This document shows, in pieces, positions 35,150 to 47,631 of a DNA stretch of 64,000 nucleotides (its first letter is position 1; each line of letters begins with the position of its first letter). Source of the DNA: Hydractinia symbiolongicarpus. Lineage: Eukaryota > Cnidaria > Hydrozoa > Anthoathecata > Hydractiniidae. Made by a program: the position numbers and the translations under genes. Location: the NCBI RefSeq assembly GCF_029227915.1, contig NC_079883.1, positions 18,726,001 through 18,790,000 of the forward strand, given 5' to 3'. The notes under the pieces were generated by a model. That model saw nothing but the letters and a program-made list of their open reading frames with translations, searched no databases and was not told the origin of the DNA.

Positions 35150-36590
35150 TGTTGTGCAATATTCTTTCACCTCTACCAAATTCTTGTAAATACGATTCTA
35201 ATGTAGCTAGTGGTGTGATATGTATGACTTTTGTAACATGTGGTATATTTACACCCATACCAAGTGCAGCTGTGGCAAAAATTACTCGAATGTTTTAATT
35301 ATCTTTCCTAATTTCTTCAATTTTGTCATATTTCATTAGTTTCGTAGTGGGTGCATGAAATTGTGCAAATAATCTGTTGGCCGGAACACAATTTTCACCA
35401 ACAAACGGATCTTTAATTTTCGAATTGAACAACTTAAATGCATATCCACAGTACTTTAACTTCATATATATAATAGTCATTGGAAATTTTTCTCTAAGTC
35501 TGTTGGGTCCTTTGGTCATTGGCAAAAGAATTTCATCAGAACTGGCTTTGCTATAGTTATTTGGCATTCTTTTTCGTACAATTAGTTTTATATTTGGAAG
35601 ATTTGGACTGCTCTGGACAATTTTGCATGAGGAAATAGATAAACTGTCAGTAATTTTTTCAACCATTGCTAGTGGTGCTGTTGCTGTTAGGGCTAACGCA
35701 ACTGCTGTTGGGAACAATGCTTTAAGTGTAGCTAAATCGGCAAAGCTTTTACGGAAATCTTCCCCCCTATAAAGAGAAAAATGTGCTTGTTAACTTATAT
35801 ATTATATATATATTTATTTATCACGTCATTATTTTTAACTTGTTTTTTTATAGATTTTTTATAGCTTTATTTTTTACCTAGTTTTTTTTACTTTTTAGAT
35901 ATATTATATCTATTGTATATCTTGAAGGAATAAATTTTTAGAGGAAAAAAAATTGAAGGAATATAATTGTGTGAATAAAAATTAAAATGGAATTTGGCAG
36001 ATAATTTTTTGTCAAATCCACTGAATTTTCTTTCTGTAAAAATTTCTTCCATTTAAGGTATAACACATACATTTTTAAAATAAATTTTATTTATATGTAG
36101 CAACATATTTGTATCCACAGTTATATATTCAGTTTATGAAAAGTGAAAAATATTTATAGCTTGTAGCTGTATATTTATGAGCTGCGTTTTTTTTATTTTG
36201 ATACATATTTGTATCCACAGTTTTATTCTGTTTATGAAAAGTGAAAAATATTTATAGCTTGTAGCTGTATATTTATGAGCTGCGTTTTTTTTATTTTGAT
36301 ACATATTTGTATCCACAGTTTTATTCTGTTTATGAAAAGTGAAAAATATTTATAGCTTGTGTATATTTATGAGCTGCGTTTTTTTATTATGATGTGTAAG
36401 AACTTACCATAACTCTTCTCTACCATAACTCTACTCTACCATAACTAGCTTCATCGATTACACAGGCAGCTACATTTTGGCGGAATATAGGACTTTTTAG
36501 CAATCATATGCCTTCTGCACTCAAAATCGACTCGGGATGAGAAAACAATATCTCGATCTTCCCCAATTTCACATTTTCTGTTATTTGGAT
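35150..36590 (-). pseudogene. RecQ-like DNA helicase fragment, two exons, with stops
   Basis: Minus-strand reading in RecQ motif order. First exon (about 36590-36415): RDIVFSHPESIL, then VAACVIDEAS (motif II, DEAH changed to DEAS) and a donor TTATG|GTAAG. Second exon, from 35769 after acceptor TCTTTATAG, begins in phase with GEDFRKSFADLATLK, then VALALTATAP (motif III) and ATAALGMGVNIPHVTKVIH...QEFGRGER (motifs V-VI). The intron (35770-36414) contains a 98-bp tandem repeat. In-frame TGA (near 36503) and TAA (near 35297) interrupt it. The similarity ends near 35150 where repeat D begins. RecQ helicases unwind DNA 3' to 5'; this copy cannot make a full enzyme. Confidence 0.7.
36105..36390. repeat. 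98-bp tandem repeat, about three copies
   Basis: Units containing TTTATGAAAAGTGAAAAATA start at 36133, 36231 and 36329. The third has a small deletion. It lies inside the intron of the RecQ-like pseudogene. Confidence 0.85.
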
Positions 36591-36684
36591 TTTGTGAGTG
36601 ATATTTTTGCTAAATAAGCTGATAATTTCACTAGTTTCCTCTCTTTCTGTATTTAAAACGCCAGCCCTAGGGACGAGGTTGGTC

Positions 36685-36760
36685 TCTATCTATCTCGCTA
36701 TCTATGTCCTCAGGCGATTTTAAAGATTCCGCCTTCGCTGGCAGAAATCAATAAACAAAA
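36685..36760 (+). repeat. Dispersed repeat D, copy 2
   Basis: TCTCTATCTATC, then CAGGCGATTTTAAAGATTCC, then CTGGCAGAAATCAA, as in copies at 35009 and 40800. A run of about 24 A follows at 36786. Confidence 0.55.
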
Positions 36761-37326
36761 GCGAGAATGTTTCAAACGTATGTATTTAAAAAAAAAAAAA
36801 AAAAAAAATCAAGAGGATCTGGACGCTTTGCAGAATTGATGAAGAGGAATGGAATGCTTATAACCAAGTTAGTGGCAAAGAAGACGATGACGACGATACG
36901 TGAGAGTCGGAAGAAGGCGAGCCTAAAAAATGTGTTTGATCCGTTTTGTGATTTTGACGATGAGTCCAATTTGTAAATAGAAGTTTTTACATACCATTAG
37001 AAAGAAAATTACGTCGTTAAAAAACCTTCTTTTCTTTTTCTATCATAAGAAATATGGGTCACTTTTTTATAAGAACATAAAAAGTAAGTTCAAAATCACG
37101 AATCGCGAAAGTTTATGTCGCCAAAACTTTCCAATTTCAGATTTTGCGAAAATTTATCTTGCGAAAATTTTTCAATTTGTAGATTCGCGAAAATTTATCC
37201 AAACAATTTCGCGAGTTTTTGGACTCGCGAAAGTTTCTCCGAATAAAGTAGTGAATTATATTATTATAAGAACACTAAACCAATTCATATTTTTTATTTT
37301 TAACAAACTTAGACGGTTAACAAATA

Positions 37327-37459
37327 CAATAATAACCGATTACCCCGTGTTGTACCGAAAATATCGCCATCAATCATTGCACCGACCTCGCAAGCTCGGT
37401 CGGAACTTAGACCTCGGGCGATATTTTGCAGTACAGCCCGGGGTAATCGGTTATTATTG
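37327..37459. mobile_element. Small foldback/MITE with TA flanks (133 bp)
   Basis: Perfect inverted ends CAATAATAACCGATTACCCC with TA outside both (37325-37326 and 37460-37461), followed by further pairing (AATATCGCC with GGCGATATT). A central hairpin is formed by CCGACC and GGTCGG. The structure fits a short nonautonomous Tc1/mariner-type element or a structured RNA-like foldback. Confidence 0.55.
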
Positions 37460-37462
37460 TAC

Positions 37463-38890
37463 TATTATTAAACTTGTTTGGAAGATATTTTTGATTTTCA
37501 TCAAATTTGCATGAAAGTTCTTGCATTAGGGAATTTACAAAATTTAAAGATTTTTTTTTTAGAATGCTATAGAAATATAAATACAAATGTAATTTTTATT
37601 TATTAATCACTTTGTATGTAATTTAGCTATGGTTTAAAAATACATGTTATTTACAGTGCTAATGGTGAATTTAACTTTAAATTTTCTTGATGTTTAAATT
37701 CCTCATTTTCTTTGGTTTCAACGTCTTCCTTAAATATAGTACTGAACTTTATTTTATATAGCTGTCTGTTTTGATTTTTTTCAATTGTTGTTATATTTGG
37801 TTAGCATTAGCAATTTGATCAATTTGACTGTGAGCTTTAGTTTGTCCATGACTACTTCTAAGATTCCTAGTTGTTAATTTAATCTCAAAGTTTTAAAAAC
37901 ACATAAGCAAAAAAAAGTTTGCTTGCTTGTTAATATAAGCCTCGAATTTAAAAAGTAGTATTTTTTTTAATTCTGGTTTTAATCTAATTTGACAAAAACA
38001 TCTGCTTTACAGAATTGCGCTAATGGACCTATGAAGGTCCTTGCTAAGATATTTTCAGTGCGAAAATACTTTATCGTTCAAAATTTCGTCGGTCAAAATT
38101 TTTCGTCGGTTATAAAATTTCGTCGGTCAAAACATTTTGTCGGTTATAAAATTTCGCCGGTGAAAAGTGACGAATTTTTTTTCAAATTTCGTCACGAAAT
38201 TTTTTTTCGCCATGCCTAATTTTCAATGGTGTTCTATCTTGCAGAGAAAAACGGCGTCTAGTAGACATCGCCAGACAGGATGTATAGTCTCTTACAATTT
38301 CGAAGAAAATGTCTGAAAAAAACTTTCATTTAAATTTTGCAATCGTCGGAGCTATACTATTTTTAGTTAAGCCATGGAAGGTCATCGCCAAAAATGTCAG
38401 CCATTAAGTTAGTGTTCATAATCTGGTCATCACCACGACACAATCAGGGCGGCGAAAAAAACGTACATTATCCGGCCGTCCTGTTTATATACAGGCCGTT
38501 TTCGCAATCTAGGCAGAACACAGGGACAAGATGGCGACCAGGCTTCTTCCCTAGCTCATATTTTGAATCTTAATGAAAAATTTCATGCGAACAAATCAAA
38601 ACAAGTATAGAATAATAGTGTTTTCATAATTAGTACAATTTGGGTTGATTTTCGATTACTTTTATAAGGAGGAGGTAAGCTTTAATGAAGATATTGATTT
38701 TATTAATGAAAAAAAAAACACTCATAATAATAATAAAAAAACAAAGCAAAAATTATCCACATGCTTTTTGTAATGAAGGAGGAAAAAGATGTGAGATAAC
38801 CTTTAGCCATCGTGAACATGTGTCAAGTTACTAATAGGAAAATTGTTAGCTAGCTAGCTAGCAAACAATGTTAGCTAGCTAGCTAGCTTT
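37463..38890. other. Noncoding AT-rich region with short repeats
   Basis: Within it, 38060-38215 alternates TCGTCGGTCAAAA and TCGTCGGTTATAAAA about four times. (GCTA)n runs occur at 38849-38888. Nothing codes convincingly. Confidence 0.5.
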
Positions 38891-38891
38891 T

Positions 38892-38985
38892 CCACACAGT
38901 TGGGAAAACTTGATCAAAGCAGCTGTTGTAGAGAATGAATGTCTTTTTACCGGAGGTATTAAACAAGAAGTGCAATTGCTTGGTG
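38892..38985 (+). repeat. Inverted copy of part of the copia-like remnant
   Basis: About 94 bp on the plus strand (CCACACAGTTGGGAAAACTT onward) match, nearly base for base, the minus-strand sequence 40104-40011 of the neighbouring retroelement at its gag-protease junction. A 4-bp insertion (GAAT) and a few substitutions separate them. Confidence 0.85.
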
Positions 38986-38999
38986 ATAAATTAAAAATT

Positions 39000-40440
39000 T
39001 CTTGCAATTATAGCCCAAGCAAGTAAAACTTCGACAGGGGTCTTTGGGCACTAGTCAATCATTAAAAGAAGCATAGAATCTGTACCTGCATGGACTCTTT
39101 CACAGAGGGCATTTTGAAAAGAGCTCTCCGCAGCTGTTGTAAATACTTGAACGTTAAGAACACTTGCAACTTCCCTATATTCTTCAGATTCCTCAATTGT
39201 CTGTCAGCAAGGCTTGCAGTACTCCATGCCTTGCACTAACCCAATGGAGCATTATAGTATCAATGACAACACTGGGCTTTTTTCTTGGTATAAACTTTAA
39301 AACTGTCAACCTAGACCACATATCAATGATATAGGATTCAACGACCACTCTAACTCTTGAGGTCCATTGTTACTTTTTCATTAAATTCAGCTCCCATTGG
39401 CAAACTGCAGTTTTTTTGTGTGTTTTGTATAATTCGCATTTTTTCTTCTATCATTTTGAACACATCCATATATTCACTTCTCTAAATCTGGGCACCCTTC
39501 AATAATGACACTAATTTCATTATTGGTGGATAAGCAAATTGACGATGGAGTTTCAGCAACTTCTGATACAAATGCTCACCATCTAAACTGGATAATTGCA
39601 CCGCAAATATTTCACTGAAAATTCTGAACCATTTATTGGTATAGGCAATAGTGACCAGAACTCGTATGGTTCAAAACAACGGTCTTCCCAAAGATCTCAG
39701 CAGAATCATTCTCAAGATTCAATTTGATTTCGCCTTTTTCATTGCTTTCAAAGATAGCAAAACAGGATATCAGATGTAAAAACATCTGTATGAATGGTTA
39801 TCTTTTTGCCGGCAAGAGTTGCAGGAATATCAAAAGCTCCTTGTGATTTCAAAATCTCTTCACCTCCAAAACTAAACATTCGATCACTGTGTTGTCTCTG
39901 CAGACTAAGCTTTTCACTTTTATTCAGGGATTGGATGTAGTCATCAAGCCATTTTCCTCCACAAACGGTGCTTGAACATGCACAATCTAACACAACATAT
40001 TTAACAGCTTCATCACCAAGCAGTTGCACTTCTTGTTTAATACCTCCAGTAAAAAGACATTCTCTACAACAGCTGCTTTGGTCAAGTTTTCCCAACTGTG
40101 TGGACAATCAGCAATTAAATGTTGATACGATCCATATGATTTGCAGGTTAAAACTTTACCTGCCGCATTTTTTGGATTTATTGCTCTTTTCGTTGTTGTT
40201 CTGTTATTGTGAAATGAATTTCCTCGTCCTTGTACTTTTCCTCTTCCTCTGCCTCCTTGGGAAAAGTATTGATCAGTTCTTTCGCCTTTTTCATAGCTAT
40301 CACTGGCAGTTCCTTTTCTGTCAGCTTTGAACTGATCCCCTTGCCAGAAATATCTTGGTGTATGGTTTGCAAAACATAGCCTGCATCATGCGAATCGATC
40401 AGACTTTTAATATCTGCTGACAATGGGATTGTTCACTGGA
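39000..40440 (-). pseudogene. Copia-like retrotransposon gag-protease-integrase remnant
   Basis: Minus strand, in order. 40423-40110 is a gag tail with a zinc-knuckle remnant CKSYGSYQHLIADC, second Cys changed to Tyr. 40107-39760 is an aspartic protease (VLDCACSSTVCGGKWL; the usual D-S/T-G is D-C-A). Then GHYC and KLHRQFAYPP, then a zinc-binding pre-integrase segment, then an integrase core with IDMWSRL, LLTDN and ALCER near 39330, 39205 and 39095. Protease directly followed by integrase is the Ty1/copia order. Several frameshifts and stops break it. No reverse transcriptase or LTR is visible. Confidence 0.65.
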
Positions 40441-40799
40441 TCTGTGGTGTCTAACTCAAACAGCATATTAGAACTCAAGAAATCCACGAAAAGCTTGGTA
40501 TTATTAGTGTTCCTGAAAATATTTGTTAGAGCAGACTAAGATCATCACCTCCAATGAATAAACAAAAATATCTCAAAAAAAAGTTATTGATTATGAAATC
40601 TCTTAATTTTTTGGGCAGTAAGTTCCATGCCCTGGCTATGTATTGTTTTCATTGAATAAAAACCTCACTTTCTTTCTTCATGCACACCACAGAGATCTGA
40701 GGACTAGAACATAAGTCAACCTAAGCAGACAAGTTCATAAATATCAGACACTGATTTGGACATTGCAAAAAAGCAAAAAAGCAAAATTTTCCAATAATT

Positions 40800-40880
40800 G
40801 ATTTCTGCCAGCAAAGGCAAAATCTTTAAAATCGCCTGAGAAGATAGAGAGATTGATAGATAGAGACAGCGCAGCTAGGC
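40800..40880 (-). repeat. Dispersed repeat D, copy 3 (inverted)
   Basis: Reverse complement of the TCTCTATC, CAGGCGATTTTAAAGATT, CTGGCAGAAATCAA succession found at 35009 and 36685. Confidence 0.55.
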
Positions 40881-41211
40881 TGGACGCCCGGAACTTATCC
40901 AGGCTAAAGATTTTTTTCTGAGAACGAGGCTAAAATGAGTTTTAAGCCAATAAGAATCCTAGCAGTGCTACAGATTGTTTTATTATCCAATGAACAATAC
41001 TTTATTTTAAAGTTTATATGCTATCGAAAGTTAAAGCTTGTGCAGTGTAGCATAATGAAGATCGTCTTATAATGCGTCATCTTTGATGTTACGTCATTTC
41101 TTTCTGTACAATTTTTCAAGCACGTAGACTAAAGCTATATTCAGCAGAACTAATTAATTATTCATGGTTTTATTTTTATTTATTGAGTTGTATTTTAACA
41201 TTGCAGGTTAG
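40881..41211. other. Noncoding spacer
   Basis: No supported feature. Confidence 0.4.
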
Positions 41212-41214
41212 TTA

Positions 41215-41619
41215 AGGCCAGGATACACTTGTATAATATCATTAAATATATTCTATAATACAGTTATAATTTTTCTACAATATACTTATAATTTGTTAAA
41301 ATATCGTTATAATTCATTTAATTTCATAACATTGTTGCCACAACAACGCTAGCAGATCTATTGTCACACAAACAAAAGGCATTCGAAACCAGATCACCAA
41401 CAATATTGTTAAAATCAAACTTGTTTGATTTTATTCAAATATTATAGCCATGCAGCAAATTATGAGGTTATGACGCACATGTCAGGTGTTAAAATTATAC
41501 ATTATAGCTATATTATATAAAATTATAAGAAATTATAACTCTATTTTAAACATATTTTAAGAAATTATATTGATATTATAAGTTATATTTCAGTGATATT
41601 GTACAAGTGTATCAGGCCC
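41215..41619. mobile_element. PIF/Harbinger-type MITE (405 bp)
   Basis: Inverted ends AGGCCAGGATACACTTGTA and, reversed, GGGCCTGATACACTTGTAC, both followed by AATATCA. TTA is duplicated outside (41212-41214 and 41620-41622). The interior is very rich in ATTATAA motifs and noncoding. The 3-bp duplication points to PIF/Harbinger. Confidence 0.75.
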
Positions 41620-41700
41620 TTAATTGAGAATACTCAATGATTTACCCCCATAATTCTCCGTTTTCAAGAGCAACTTCAAATTTTAAAATCTTTTAGGCTA

Positions 41701-42111
41701 ATGGCGGAAATCTTCAAGCCCCTGGGCTTCTTGTTTGTTTATAAATCCGCCTCGTTTGCTAAAATTTTCAGGGATGCTGCATATGCTTTTTCTTCAAAAG
41801 CTAAGTTGGTCAAAATACCAAAAAAACCTGTTGTGGTAAATGATTTTGATAAAAAAGTAACATTGTTCGTAATTTATCATTTCTTTGGTTATCCTTGTGT
41901 TTTTAATCTCCTTATCCTATTTAAAGCACTCTTTAATGGTACATTTACTAAAAAAAAATTCCAGGACAAATTTGTCAGAGTATTTGAACAATATACTGAT
42001 AACATTTTTAACAAACAAAAATTATTAAAAAATGTCATAATGATACTCATAAATGTCCCATATTTTGTAAAGAGCATTAAAATCATATCAAGTCTATTTA
42101 ATAATGCCTAA
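41701..42111 (+). CDS. Hypothetical 136-aa open frame
   Basis: An open frame starting MAEIFKPLGF, rich in F, K, I and N, as expected for AT-rich DNA. No domain, signal peptide or zinc site is evident, and no splice context supports it. Its length is somewhat above chance for this composition, but I cannot call it a gene with confidence. Confidence 0.2.
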   Translation: MAEIFKPLGFLFVYKSASFAKIFRDAAYAFSSKAKLVKIPKKPVVVNDFDKKVTLFVIYHFFGYPCVFNLLILFKALFNGTFTKKKFQDKFVRVFEQYTDNIFNKQKLLKNVIMILINVPYFVKSIKIISSLFNNA

Positions 42112-43925
42112 AAACAATTTTAGGGGTAATAAAATGATAAAATCTTAACAATTTACATAACCAAACTCTACTTCATTATTGCCTTTTTACTTTTTTTGAC
42201 TGGTATGTTAGACTCATTGAGTAATTATTTGTTAATACTTTTTATGTCAGAGGGAGAATAAAGTTTGTTTTTTAGCATAGGCAAGTGTTAAAATGCTTCT
42301 GGACAAGATTTGATAACAAAATAACTAGAAATGGAGTATTTACAAAGAAAAATATCCGATTCAGATTTGTCAAGATATTATTGCTCTACATAGGATTATA
42401 TTCAGTACTCTTACAGTTAACTGTATTTTTATATAAAATAATTACAAAAAATAGTTATTTGTCTCTTTTTGTTTTGGGGTCACAAGCTGATAAAACCTAA
42501 CTATTTTGTAGCTTTAAAGTGTTATATTTTTATCAATTTTGTGTCCTGGAAATAAAAAATATGCAAAATTGCTCAGAAAGTTCCTAAAAACATCATATTC
42601 GAAGCAAAATATATAACTCATAAAAAAGGAGTTTAGAGCATTTTTTATTAATTTCAGAATTCTGGGCTTGTTAATTTTTTATCAATTTATTGTTCCTGAA
42701 ACAAACGAAAATAACTATGTTAATATTTGCTGTTATGAAACAGGGATTTCATATTCAGGAACTTCTGACTATAATGCTAAGTATAAAATCAAATTGGTTT
42801 TTAACTTATTCTTCATAAACATTTTCTGATAAACTTAAAATAACTGTTACCAATGTCCAAAAATCATCAAAATATGGTCTGATATTTATGAACTTGTCCA
42901 AGCATCAGTCTATTTAGTTACAATATAAGAAACTAACCTTATGAGACTAAGGACTAAGCTCTACAAAGAAGAAATTCTCACTTTAAGTGCCTTCATTGTA
43001 CCACTCAAATTTGCAAGATGCGTTACGATTGAGAGTGCGACCAGGACACTTTTTTCTTTTTTATTTATCTTGAAACACATAGTTTTGTTCTTGGTTAATA
43101 TATTGTTGTAATTGTTGTCTAGTGATAAACCAGCAAAAAAAATTGTTATGAGAAAGTCTTTTCACATTCTCGTCCCCAGAGTTCTTTGAGATAAACCTGA
43201 AAGACCTCCGTGGAAGACAGTGTCTTTTTCAATCACAGATTTGTGAACACCTAAGTCCTAGATTCTCTCCTCGATAACACAACACGTTGTATCAAGCAGC
43301 CATCTGGAATGTTTCCAATGTCCTGCACTGGCAATTGTTTCATATGCTGTGTTGTAAATCGGAGGTTCCCTAGAACAGAAAAGGAATAAGTATTCTGCTA
43401 TTTAATTTTACTTTAGATGTGAATGAAGCAACTGAATTTGAGGATAATTACACAAGTGTAGGGTATTTCTCGCTCCGCCCTTGCTTACTCATATTCACCG
43501 AGTTGCTCACATATAGAAGCAAGTGTGTAGTCGGAATATCTCTACTCCCATCTAGCGCAAACAAGTCTTCCCTTCAATTTTAAAAAAAATAAATTAAAAG
43601 TGAGAATAAATATCCCCAAGGTAATATCACGCATAACAGTAAAATATACAGGAGAGAGCAAATAAGAATTTTAACTTTGTTATTGTAAAATTCAGCAACT
43701 CTCCAACTCCCCCTCCGCAACTACATAAACAAATGCATTAACTTTATGATTATAGTTGTAATAAAAATTTTGCTTTAGTTTTTCAAAAATACATTACACA
43801 TGATAGGAGAGTTCTTACCACACCCTTTGGTGATTGTAATTTTATGGCATTAACAGTCAGAAATTTTAAGTATTTTGATGATTTCAGCAGCGCATATGCA
43901 AGAAATGTTTTATAGAATTTAGCCT
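42112..43925. other. Noncoding AT-rich region
   Basis: Short open frames only. Nothing recognisable on either strand. Confidence 0.4.
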
Positions 43926-44310
43926 GACGCATCTTTTGTTCGAAGCTTTAAACTTTGATCAAAATAACGTATGGGATTATATATTTTCAATGAACCATTA
44001 AGGAGATATAAGGTCTTAAAATTTGCTGACGTGAGCAAAGACCAGCCAAACTACCAAAAATTCTAAAACTGTCTATTCTAAAACGGTTTGGTTGACCCAC
44101 TTTTAAAAAATTGGAGACCAGGAGGTCCCTAGTTACCTACGCAGGAGATGGTGTCAGTTATTTTCACTCTTTTCCAAGTTATGAGGCCTCAGAGTTATAA
44201 TTGCATTGCAATGGTGTCATAAGTTTAAATTAAGCTATTTATGCTATATAAATTATGTTATTGACGTTTTGACGTTTACTTTTTGTCGATTATCATTTAA
44301 GACGTTCATT
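43926..44310 (-). mobile_element. Diverged Helitron-like family A fragment
   Basis: Minus-strand matches to family A: CTCCTTAATGG-type internal repeats near 43985, GTCCCTAGTTACCTACGCAG near 44128-44147 and the following AACTTGGAAA region. Both termini are missing. Confidence 0.55.
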
Positions 44311-44532
44311 TTTGAAAAAAACATAACACATGCACTACATTAGAAACGAAGATTTTCGGACGGAAAATTTTTCTGATTTTTTTTGTCCAAAAATTTTTCC
44401 GTCTGAAATTTGTGTCTGCCGAAAGTTTTTTTGTTTTGGTTTATCTATTTTTTTTAAAAAACAGACCAGTGCATAGAAATTATATATAGTGTTATCAGAA
44501 AATCAATAAATAATGCAGTTTTTGAACTTATT

Positions 44533-44720
44533 ACCGTATTTTCCGGTATATAACCCGCACATTATATAACCTGCAGCTCAGCTTTTTTAGGGAGTTAAAA
44601 ACTAGATACTATCAGATAGCCTGCACCTTCGTATAACCCGCATAAAATTTCAATCGATGTGTTTTACTTACCCGCACCTTTGCATCGCACCTTTGCATCG
44701 CACCTTTGCATAACCCGCAT
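44533..44720. repeat. TACCGTATTTTCCGG-headed repeat with CGCACCTTTGCAT units
   Basis: Begins TTACCGTATTTTCCGGTATA and continues with repeated TATAACCCGCA motifs, then three tandem GCACCTTTGCAT units (44675-44712). The head resembles a widespread animal repeat starting TACCGTATTTTCCG. I cannot define its ends. Confidence 0.45.
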
Positions 44721-45206
44721 CGTGTTAAGAAAAAAATTCAGCGTATTTTTACTTACTCTAATCATTTTATAAACATGTGCGTGTGTTCTGTTTTTTTCAT
44801 GATGGGGACAAGTGGGGGACGTTTAAACTCGTGAACCCCAAACACAAGAACCGAGTGTCTGAACTAGCGACTCTCTCAGTCTTAACTTCCTTGTCTCTGA
44901 TTGCCGAAATAATATCGAATTAAAATTAATTTGACAATACTGTTTTCCTTTTCATTCGTAAACATTAGTTTCAGCCAATAATAACTCTTGATTCCTGCGA
45001 TTAAACAAACAAATAAAAAAAAAACATGCTATCAGGTTATAAATCTAAAGTAAAATTTATGTTTTTTATGTACATTTAAGTTTTTTTGGCATAAAAATAA
45101 ACAACATAATAATTATCACGGATTGTCTGTAACAGCGATGTACGGAATGTTCTTTTCTAATGTTTATAGAATTTTGTCTTACTTCCTGCGATTAAACAAA
45201 CAACAG

Positions 45207-45253
45207 CATTCATTTTATCATGCACTCTATCAGTGTGCATGATAAAATGAATG
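45207..45253. repeat. Perfect 19-bp inverted repeat
   Basis: Arms CATTCATTTTATCATGCAC (45207-45225) and its exact complement (45235-45253) around a 9-nt loop. Confidence 0.85.
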
Positions 45254-47140
45254 GCGGCAATGAGTAGGAGATAGTTGCGTGTGTCTTATCAATTGTTTTT
45301 TATATTTATTTTTGATATTTTCAGTGGCCACCTGTTGCTCGAAGGTAGCGAAGATAAAAAAAGAAAATTGTTTTCTATACTTTAATTTTAACATTTTTCA
45401 ATATTTTTAACAGGAATTAATAATACGGTGTTTTCGTTATTTTCACATTTAACTGAGGCTCTGTCTATAAAGTTTTTTTTAATCAACAAACGGGTAAATA
45501 TTTTATTATAGATAAAAGTTTTACAAGAGTTAAAAGATTAAAATAATATATATACACAATTCTTTCTCTGTGTATTTACAAAGGTAATGTGTTAAAAATA
45601 TGTTAACAATTTGCAGCAGGTTAGATAGTAAGTTTAGCAGCATCACATGCAAATTTAAAAGCGTCTATTACGTCAGTTTGTTTTGAATTATTATGTTGGC
45701 GGCTACCTCGTATGCACATTAAGGACGATCTTAACACTAAGAATGAAATCTTACAACGAATCCAGATTACTTTTTCGTATCTATTGTCACTTTTCTTTGC
45801 AATGCGTTCTGCAACGTGTTTGTGAAACATAGAGCACTCAGGACCTTCACCACCATTTGTCGAGAATATCAATGGAGTGAATGTTCCGTGCTCTATGTTC
45901 ATTACGAGGTCGTTGTAATTGCGTTTCTTCTCTTTTTCATGCTTTTGAAAAATCTGTTTGTTTGATAGATGAATCCGGGATTGTGCGTTCAGATTTGTGA
46001 CACGTATGTCTCCATACTCTGCATGCTTGTACGTAGCGTCGTGCTTCATCCCCGGAGATGCCTTTTACGTGTTCTCCATCTAGTGGTTGTAGTGCAGGCT
46101 CGAGTTCAACATCGTTATGAACCTTCCTCAACAAATTTGCTTCAAAATCGCAGAGATTGTTATGGCGTATTGTTACGAATCCTCCCTTTTTGCAGTTGAG
46201 GGGGTGAGTAACGTTGCAGTTTTCACCACATGGGCATTTACTTGGAAGACCCTGCATACTTTTGTTGTACCTGAGACTTATCGCGTCTCTAAACTCCCCT
46301 TTGTTTAGTACAAAACCATGCTCTTCCAGTGGTATAACACTTAACCAGTTGGAGGCTCCCTTTTCTTGCATTTGTTGAACAGCTCTGATAGTAACGTTGG
46401 AGAGACTTCCTTCGGTCGTACTAACACATGCTTTCATTATCGATGTTTTGTTGCCGTGAATCTCGCATCTGATGGCTGTTACTTCATCGTCATTTGGGAG
46501 TTCATTGCTTTGGAGCATCATTATTGCTGCGAGAGGAGCTGTCAACTTTTTCGATGTGTCGTGTTTGGTTATGGCCTTTTCAGCGTATATTGGTATACTC
46601 AATCCCCCTAAAGAGATGAGTAGTGAGAAAAGCTCACGTTCACTACCTGTAAACGACGTCCCGATTAAAGCTGGGAGAAACTTATCGTTAATTACTTCGT
46701 CGAGAGGTTTAACAAATTTTTCCATGCCGGGTATTGTTCTAAGGAAATAACTAAACCGGTGAGTCTCGCCGTGAATAAATGCAGCAAATGCTGCTTGTGG
46801 TTGAGTTTTCACGTACCATAAATCTCCAAATAAACGCCCCCCATCTTTTAAACGCCTCCCTCTAATAAACGTCCCCCTTAAAATCCGAAATATTTTATAA
46901 ACGTCCCCTCTTTTAAACGCCCCCCCCTCCCGCCCTCGAGAGAGGCGTTTAATAGAAGCACTTTTAATAAACCCCTTAATAAATCCCTACTGGCAAACGG
47001 GTCAACCCCTATTATGTAATAGCTTATGATGCAAGAGAAGGAAGAGAAACCAATTAATGATGAGAATTTTTTTTTAAGATATTACAGGACACTTCCGGTA
47101 TAAAGACTTTTTTTGGTGAATAAGTTTTGTAAGTGTCCCT

Positions 47141-47507
47141 TCATTGATGTAGCTGCTCGTCCAACACACATGAAATCCGTTTGGATTTGGTGAAACAATC
47201 AAATTTACCAAGAATGACCAAACCAATTTTGCGCTTGCGTTTACTCATCACTGTCACATAAAGTTGAAGGAGACATGATAATTCTATTGGGGCATGCCCA
47301 ACCAGTTCTGTTTCCCCATCCTTTTCTTTAAAAATTCCAATTGCAAACTTATCATTTTCCAAGCTTCATCTCTACTGTCCTAGCAATCAGTTTTTCATTT
47401 AAAACGGGAGTCCAGTTAGCTTTGTAAGCATGATGCCCACATATTAAACTTCTGTATTTTACCCTGTGAAGAAGCTGATATTTACCAAAAGACTCTACTC
47501 TAGCCAT
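47141..47507 (-). pseudogene. HIRAN-like domain remnant
   Basis: From ATG at 47507 the frame reads to ICGHHAYKANWTPVLNEKL. It shifts near 47360 and continues with DKFAIGIFKEKDGETELVG and a basic segment to 47141. The GHHAYK..W.P...E.L...E...D.FAI...K....VGH pattern resembles HIRAN domains, which bind DNA ends and also occur as short stand-alone proteins in cnidarians. One frameshift makes it nonfunctional as read. It lies inside the TA-flanked element, so it may be captured cargo. Confidence 0.45.
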
Positions 47508-47631
47508 GTTAAAATCAAAGTCTCCACGTTTACTGGTAAATAAAAAGTTCAATGATTTATTTTCAAAACATTTGAATCTAAAACATGTTCGAATGTTGCA
47601 AACGTTAACATTCGAAACTTTCTTTCTCAAA

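Noticed and set aside
36766-36976. Plus-strand 69-codon frame beginning after repeat D with a lysine run
   Set aside because: The lysines come from a 24-A tract and the rest has no recognisable feature. A different frame is acidic but has stops.
45969-46750. Plus-strand frames of 63-92 codons
   Set aside because: They are antisense to the well-supported retroelement reading on the minus strand.
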